From the NCBI GenBank assembly GCA_002786855.1, contig PCUU01000039.1, positions 385 through 61,863 of the forward strand: 61,479 nt of DNA, read 5' to 3'. Positions within the stretch are counted from its first letter, which is position 1, and each line of letters opens with the position of its first letter. The notes under the pieces are model-generated. The model was not told the origin of the DNA. It saw only the letters and a list, made by a program, of their open reading frames with translations, and ran no database searches. Shown one piece after another: positions 61,387 through 61,479 of this stretch. The position numbers were made by a program, and so were the translations under genes. Source of the DNA: Cytophagales bacterium CG12_big_fil_rev_8_21_14_0_65_40_12 (GTDB lineage: Bacteria; Bacteroidota; Bacteroidia; Cytophagales; Cyclobacteriaceae).

Positions 61387-61479
61387 CAAAGTGTCGGTTA
61401 AACAGGTAATTAAGGGCAATAAATTTTAATCAAAATCAAATGAAAAAATAGGGTTACTTATTTAGTTCTCAACTACTTG

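Noticed and set aside
1-61479. CRISPR arrays, insertion sequences, toxin-antitoxin or restriction systems
   Set aside because: None seen: no regularly spaced direct repeats, no transposase, nuclease or toxin-like genes, and gene content is core-like throughout.

Overview
The window is a stretch of chromosome from a member of the Bacteroidota, most likely the order Cytophagales (Roseivirga/Fulvivirga-like, inferred from protein content and moderate-to-low GC; species not determinable by eye). Evidence: type IX secretion (T9SS) proteins, a T9SS C-terminal sorting domain, Bacteroidota-only families (DUF6089, the 160-residue protein usually mislabelled 'ABC transporter ATPase', TIGR04282), a PG_1098-type methyltransferase, and several matches to the Bacteroidota promoter consensus TTTG-N19-TANNTTTG. 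Shine-Dalgarno sequences are largely absent, except in front of rpsU. I saw no insertion sequence, prophage, CRISPR array, rRNA or defence island; this is essentially a housekeeping region.

Layout. 0-3.9 kb (minus): purM, a TPR/PD40/OmpA lipoprotein resembling T9SS PorE, and a conserved small protein. 4.0-5.6 kb (plus): a BIG2+DM13 lipoprotein and an outer-membrane barrel. 5.6-7.8 kb (minus): a two-gene membrane iron-sulfur oxidoreductase. 7.88 kb: tRNA-Phe(GAA). 8-9.9 kb (minus): DksA-like gene, scpB and rluB in one operon. 10.1-10.3 kb: an overlooked 50-residue gene. 10.4-17.9 kb (minus): a 2488-residue secreted repeat protein with five lamin-tail domains and about 14 SbsA/Ig-like repeats. 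18-20.2 kb (plus): asd and a THUMP-like methyltransferase, with a 56-residue membrane protein antisense to its end. 20.4-24.9 kb (minus): rimP-nusA-infB. 25.1-27.0 kb: rmlB-rmlA. 27.2-29.9 kb (plus): acyl-CoA dehydrogenase, then rpsU-xerC-hpf.

30-34.7 kb: MOSC protein, a lipoprotein/TIGR04282/rhodanese operon, meaB, and a DUF2807 protein. 34.9-37.7 kb (plus): an FAD oxidoreductase coupled to a membrane polyferredoxin. 37.7-41.8 kb (minus): dinB-like, metK, a short RsmI-like methylase, a hydrolase, pdxJ. 41.85-51.1 kb (plus): yqeY, cvpA, pabA, hydrolase, CBS protein and nadK, followed by the envelope-biogenesis set DUF6089-uppS-bamA-ompH-ompH. 51.2 kb: LD-carboxypeptidase. 52.1-58.2 kb (minus): ferredoxin, tdk, porZ, recO (tightly overlapping), then a 2OG-Fe(II) oxygenase and chrA. 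58.2-61.5 kb: a hypothetical protein, an AraC regulator and a divergent secreted protein separated by an intergenic region dense in repeated motifs.

The genes combine translation (rimP, nusA, infB, rpsU, hpf, tRNA-Phe), envelope assembly (uppS, bamA, ompH x2, OmpA lipoprotein, porZ), and cofactor/nucleotide metabolism (purM, pdxJ, nadK, metK, pabA, tdk). The most attractive items for follow-up are the AraC-flanked repeat-rich control region, the strong Shine-Dalgarno in front of rpsU, two unlisted small genes, the FAD/polyferredoxin redox pair, a thymidine kinase that has lost most zinc ligands, and the giant lamin-tail repeat protein. I did not find a clear-cut new multi-gene system.
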